This document shows positions 6,832 to 9,946 of a stretch of 9,946 nucleotides of DNA, piece by piece. Source of the DNA: Gammaproteobacteria bacterium (GTDB lineage: Bacteria; Pseudomonadota; Gammaproteobacteria; BMS3Bbin11); contig JAUVSB010000039.1 of the NCBI GenBank assembly GCA_030597275.1, positions 1-9,946 on the forward strand. The letters are read 5' to 3'. Numbering within the stretch: position 1 is the stretch's first letter; every line of letters starts with the position of its first letter. The translations under genes were made by a program, and so were the position numbers. The notes under the pieces are model-generated. The model searched no databases and had not been told where the DNA came from. It was given only the letters and a program-made list of their open reading frames with translations.

Positions 6832-6873
6832 TAAAAGTATTTAAGTTTTCAGCCTTTATACTTGAAATTATTT

Positions 6874-8523
6874 TCATTCATCCGAGGGCCATGAAACAAA
6901 CAGCAACAGGGCACCAAGGCCACCCAGTACCCAGCTTGATAAGGGTGCAATTCCGGCCATAATTGGAGTAAAGCCATCAAGGGCTGCCAGCAATGCTGCA
7001 CTAATTAGCAGTGCACTGCCAACGATGGCATGAAACAGACGTTTCTGACCCTTGCGTGTCTCTTCACGCAGCTTTTTAAGGTTTTCATCCGGCTGTGTCA
7101 GCTGTAACTCTCCATTAGTGGCCTGTTCGAGTACCTTGTGCACGAGCATCGGCATGCGGGGTCCCATCTTCCACCACATGGGGGCCTGGCGCCGAATTTC
7201 CTTGAGGAAGGCTTTAGGTCCATATTCTTCCCTGGCCCATTGCTCCAGATACGGTTTTGCGGTATCCCAGAGATTCAGCTGGGGGTCGAGCTGGCGACCG
7301 AGGCCTTCAACATAAAGCAGGGTTTTTTCAAGTAGTACCAGCTGCGGTTGTATTTCCATATTGAAACGCCGAGCTACCCGGAACAACCTTATCAGAACGC
7401 GGCCAAAGGAAATTTCACACAGAGGTTTGGCGAAAATTGGTTCACAGACTGAGCGAATAGCGGATTCAAATTCATCTACCCGTGTGCCCTCGGGTACCCA
7501 GCCTGCGTCGATATGCGCCTGTGCGACACGGCGGTAATCATGCTGGAAAAAAGCAAGGAAGTTTTCCGCCAGATAGTGTTTATCGATGTCGGAAAGTGTA
7601 CCCATAATACCGAAATCTACTGCTGCGTAACGCCCATCGTCCAGTACGAAGATGTTGCCCGGGTGCATGTCTGCATGAAAAAATCCATCACGGAATACCT
7701 GGGTGTAGAAGATTTCTACACCGTTATTTGACAATTGTTTAAGGCTTATGCCTTTTTCAACAATCGTGTCGATTTTGGAAACCGTAGTGCCGTGAATCTT
7801 TTCCATCACCATGACATTTGTTCGGGTATGGTCGAAATAGACCTCGGGAACGTACAACAATGGGGAGGTGATGAAGTTGTGGCGCAGCTGGCTGGCATTG
7901 GCCGCTTCACGCAGCAGATCCAGCTCATCATGGATAATTCTATTATAATCCTCTATGACTTCAACAGCGTGCAGCCTGCGTACGTCAGCAGAGTATTTCT
8001 CTCCCATGCGGGCGAGCATAAAAAGAAGATCGATATCTCTCTTTATTATCGGTTCCAGCCCAGGGCGTATTATTTTTACTACAACCTCGGTGCCATCATT
8101 TAGTCGCGCATCATGCACCTGGGCGACGGATGCGGATGCGAGTGGAACAGGATTGAAGTCGACGATGTGGTGACTAACAGGTTCTTCATAAGCCTTTTCA
8201 AGAATGAGTAAAGCCTGGTCACCAGGGAAAGGAGGGACCCTGTCCTGAAGCAAGCTGAGTTCTTGCGCTAAATCGTCGGGAATTAGATCAGGCCTGGTGG
8301 ATAGCATCTGCCCCAGTTTGATGAATACAGGGCCGAGCTCTTCCAGCGCTTCACGCAGCCGTTGACCGCGTGGATTATTGTCTTTACTGCGGGGAAATAA
8401 ATGGAAAAGAAATAACCAGGGCTTTAACGGTGTAATTTCGGTCAGGTATTCATCTAGATTGTGGTACGCAAGAACGCGAACAATACGCAGCAGGTGGGTA
8501 ACTTGTGACAACTTTCCAGACAT
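6874..8523 (-). CDS. ubiB: UbiB, atypical kinase/ATPase of ubiquinone biosynthesis
   Basis: UbiB belongs to the ADCK/COQ8 kinase-like family and is needed for aerobic ubiquinone production, probably as an ATPase that helps handle hydrophobic intermediates at the inner membrane. In the 549-residue form the family marks are the KxGQ motif ELGPVFIKLGQMLSTRPDL (K69-Q72), the alanine-rich loop LASASVAQVH (about 128-137), the lysine in VVVKIIRP (K150), the ExD motif ELD (E200, D202), HADMHPGN (283-290) and the metal-binding DFG (303-305). Two C-terminal hydrophobic helices lie at about 505-547. Alignment by eye to E. coli UbiB (546 residues) is strong along the whole length. I chose ATG 8523 (MSGKLSQVTHLLRIVRVL): the longer open frame to 8598 overlaps the end of ubiJ and adds 25 residues unlike the family. 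The ATG lies 10 bases after the ubiJ stop; its ribosome binding site is weak. Confidence 0.96.
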   Translation of the reverse strand: MSGKLSQVTHLLRIVRVLAYHNLDEYLTEITPLKPWLFLFHLFPRSKDNNPRGQRLREALEELGPVFIKLGQMLSTRPDLIPDDLAQELSLLQDRVPPFPGDQALLILEKAYEEPVSHHIVDFNPVPLASASVAQVHDARLNDGTEVVVKIIRPGLEPIIKRDIDLLFMLARMGEKYSADVRRLHAVEVIEDYNRIIHDELDLLREAANASQLRHNFITSPLLYVPEVYFDHTRTNVMVMEKIHGTTVSKIDTIVEKGISLKQLSNNGVEIFYTQVFRDGFFHADMHPGNIFVLDDGRYAAVDFGIMGTLSDIDKHYLAENFLAFFQHDYRRVAQAHIDAGWVPEGTRVDEFESAIRSVCEPIFAKPLCEISFGRVLIRLFRVARRFNMEIQPQLVLLEKTLLYVEGLGRQLDPQLNLWDTAKPYLEQWAREEYGPKAFLKEIRRQAPMWWKMGPRMPMLVHKVLEQATNGELQLTQPDENLKKLREETRKGQKRLFHAIVGSALLISAALLAALDGFTPIMAGIAPLSSWVLGGLGALLLFVSWPSDE

Positions 8524-8533
8524 GCTTGGCTTA

Positions 8534-9151
8534 TTATTTTGTTGACTGGTTTCTGAGCAGGCGCTCAACTCGCATAGCCATACGGTCAACATCTTCACGA
8601 ATATTGTCTACGCCTTCGATAAACTCATCCACGCGCCAGTCAGCAGGAAGTAGTTCTGCTTCAAAGCGCAGGTATTCACTGCTATTGTTTGCGACAGTTC
8701 TGACTGCCTCATTTACTCTTTTATGTAAACCACGTAAAAAACTGGAAGCGTGGTGTGCGGCTATGTCACCTATGTGTTGTGAAAGGAGTTCTTCCCAGTC
8801 GATTTGCATGTCATCAAGAATTTTCTTGAACTGCTGTCCTACATGCAGGTCACCCTGGATCTTAATGTTAATTTTCCCGGGTGTGACCGGTGACCTGGCA
8901 GCCAGGCCCATTTTTATCAGTTCAGCAGGTGTGCCGATCATGTGGACATCCACTTCACCATCCCATTCGTCTCTCAGTCGAATGCCGGCGGGAGTGGGGA
9001 ACATATAGATAGTGACATCTGTCGATTCGAAATCCAGTGCAATCACTTTGCCGTCAAGTTCTGCCAGTCGGTCCAGAGTGGTCGGGTCAGATTGTAATAG
9101 CTTGCAACCAATTTCACTGACAAAGGGTGTAATAAAGGAGAGGGCGTTCAT
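8534..9151 (-). CDS. ubiJ: UbiJ, SCP2-domain accessory factor of ubiquinone biosynthesis
   Basis: UbiJ binds ubiquinone intermediates through an SCP2-like lipid-binding domain and, with UbiK, supports the soluble Ubi complex. The 205-residue protein has the SCP2 fold at about 15-115 (LDGKVIALDFESTDVTIYMFPTP, GEVDVHMIGTPAELIKMGLA, INIKIQGDLHVGQQFKKIL), the conserved DWEELLSQHIGDIAAHH segment at about 118-134 (compare FDPAELLAPYTGDIAAE in E. coli), and a C-terminal charged helix likely to form a coiled coil (about 165-202). The length matches E. coli UbiJ (201). I chose ATG 9151 (MNALSFITPFVSEIG), 10 bases after the ubiE stop. The longer frame starting at 9229 would overlap ubiE by 68 bases and add 26 unrelated residues. 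Position between ubiE and ubiB confirms the call. Confidence 0.93.
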   Translation of the reverse strand: MNALSFITPFVSEIGCKLLQSDPTTLDRLAELDGKVIALDFESTDVTIYMFPTPAGIRLRDEWDGEVDVHMIGTPAELIKMGLAARSPVTPGKINIKIQGDLHVGQQFKKILDDMQIDWEELLSQHIGDIAAHHASSFLRGLHKRVNEAVRTVANNSSEYLRFEAELLPADWRVDEFIEGVDNIREDVDRMAMRVERLLRNQSTK

Positions 9152-9161
9152 GGTTGGTGTG

Positions 9162-9923
9162 CTATGCCTTATAACCCTTGTGAACAGCGACGATACCGCC
9201 GCTGAGATTATGATAATGAGGACGATCAAACCCTGCCTCTGCCATCATATCTTTTAGTGTTTCCTGATTGGGGTGCTTGCGTATAGATTCTGCCAGGTAG
9301 CGGTAACTGGCCTCATCATTGGCGATCAGCTTGCCTAATTGAGGCAGTATTTTGAATGAGTAAAGGTCATAGACTTTATCCAGCCCGGGCAATACGGGTT
9401 TGGAAAATTCCAGTATGACCAGTCTTCCCCCGGGTCGCAGACAGCGATACATGGCAGACAGGGCTGCATTTTGATCGGTGACATTTCTAAGGCCGAAGGC
9501 AATGGTAATGCGATCTACTGAATTATCCGGGAAGGGGAGCTTCTCGGCATCTGCCTGAACAAACTGAACATTGTTGGTGATTCCTTTGTCTATCAGACGA
9601 TCACGTCCATTCTGCAGCATGGAGGCATTGATATCAGAGGCAATGACCAGACCCTCAGGGCCTGCCTGGGGGGACATTTTTAAGGTGAGATCACCGGTGC
9701 CGCAGGCCAGATCCAGCACCCTGTGTCCCGGTCTGACCCCCACCTGGGCAATGGCAAATTGCTTCCACAGGCGATGAATGCCTAGCGACATGGCATCATT
9801 CATGATGTCATATTTGCCAGCTACCGAATGAAACACATCAGCAACCATTCCGGCTTTTTCGGATGCTGGCACATCCTTATAGCCAAAATGAGTGGAGTCC
9901 TGTTGTTTGCTGTCGCTATTCAT
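9162..9923 (-). CDS. ubiE: UbiE, SAM-dependent C-methyltransferase of ubiquinone and menaquinone biosynthesis
   Basis: UbiE methylates the quinone ring (2-octaprenyl-6-methoxy-1,4-benzoquinol and, where menaquinone is made, demethylmenaquinol). The 253-residue protein carries the signature YDIMNDAMSLGIHRLWK (38-54), SAM-binding motif I VLDLACGTGDL (69-79), the acidic motif II residue D97 in ASDINASML, DAEKLPFPDNSVD (125-137), the second signature IAFGLRNV (141-148), and CLRPGGRLVILEFSKP (161-176). Length matches E. coli UbiE (251) and both termini are complete. It is the first gene of the ubiE-ubiJ-ubiB set. Its promoter should lie beyond the right edge, since only 23 bases upstream are visible. 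No clear Shine-Dalgarno site precedes ATG 9923, but the start agrees with family length. Confidence 0.97.
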   Translation of the reverse strand: MNSDSKQQDSTHFGYKDVPASEKAGMVADVFHSVAGKYDIMNDAMSLGIHRLWKQFAIAQVGVRPGHRVLDLACGTGDLTLKMSPQAGPEGLVIASDINASMLQNGRDRLIDKGITNNVQFVQADAEKLPFPDNSVDRITIAFGLRNVTDQNAALSAMYRCLRPGGRLVILEFSKPVLPGLDKVYDLYSFKILPQLGKLIANDEASYRYLAESIRKHPNQETLKDMMAEAGFDRPHYHNLSGGIVAVHKGYKA

Positions 9924-9946
9924 CTGATCATTTATGTCGTGAGTCG

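Noticed and set aside
6832..6873. Inverted repeat AAGTAT/ATACTT between ubiB and the PqiA-like gene.
   Set aside because: A six-base A/T-rich pair with a 17-base loop is expected by chance and is not a credible terminator or operator.
7735..8103. A 122-codon plus-strand open frame opposite ubiB.
   Set aside because: It is antisense to the highly conserved UbiB kinase core; its codons mirror that gene, and no ribosome site or recognisable domain is present.
8524..8598. N-terminal extension of UbiB (25 residues).
   Set aside because: It overlaps the 3' end of ubiJ in another frame and has no counterpart in E. coli UbiB; the start at 8523 gives the family length.
8505..9008. A 167-codon plus-strand open frame opposite ubiJ.
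   Set aside because: It is a serine/arginine-rich shadow of ubiJ and the start of ubiB, with no domain and no start signal.
9152..9229. N-terminal extension of UbiJ that looks like a hydrophobic signal anchor.
   Set aside because: It overlaps the end of ubiE in another frame, and UbiJ is a soluble protein that starts close to the MNALSF position by alignment.

Overview
The window looks like chromosomal DNA from a free-living gammaproteobacterium. The main reason is the ubiE-ubiJ-ubiB ubiquinone cluster, whose order and protein lengths match the Escherichia coli arrangement. Base composition looks moderate, genes are dense, and there are no phage, transposon, CRISPR, rRNA or tRNA signatures. 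The exact genus cannot be told from the sequence alone.

Left part, + strand (1-4594): a nitrate assimilation operon. It holds the last codons of an upstream gene (probably nirB), nirD (Rieske-type small subunit of NAD(P)H nitrite reductase), a 734-residue molybdopterin nitrate reductase of the NasA/NarB type with a cysteine Mo ligand, and a 630-residue protein that fuses a DmsB-like four-cluster [4Fe-4S] subunit to a DmsC-like eight-helix quinol-oxidising membrane anchor. No Tat signal is visible. The inferred picture is a membrane-attached, quinol-fed nitrate reductase with its active site in the cytoplasm, passing nitrite to NirBD for reduction to ammonium. This replaces the usual ferredoxin-, flavodoxin- or NADH-dependent supply.

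Middle part (4595-6315): a short convergent gap with a hairpin repeat; a minus-strand gene for a conserved two-helix membrane protein of unknown function; a 246-base divergent intergenic region with a credible sigma70-like promoter on each strand; and a plus-strand small MscS-family channel with an unusual proline-rich pore end.

Right part, minus strand (6316-9923, read right to left): ubiE (C-methyltransferase), ubiJ (SCP2-domain lipid-binding accessory factor), ubiB (atypical kinase/ATPase of ubiquinone biosynthesis), then a single-domain PqiA-family membrane protein. The first three genes are separated by 10 bases each and are almost certainly one transcript. The PqiA-like gene follows after 42 bases, in the place where tatABC lies in E. 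coli.

Most of the window is ordinary core metabolism. The most notable part is the quinol-linked architecture of the assimilatory nitrate reductase. I see no convincing wholly new system.
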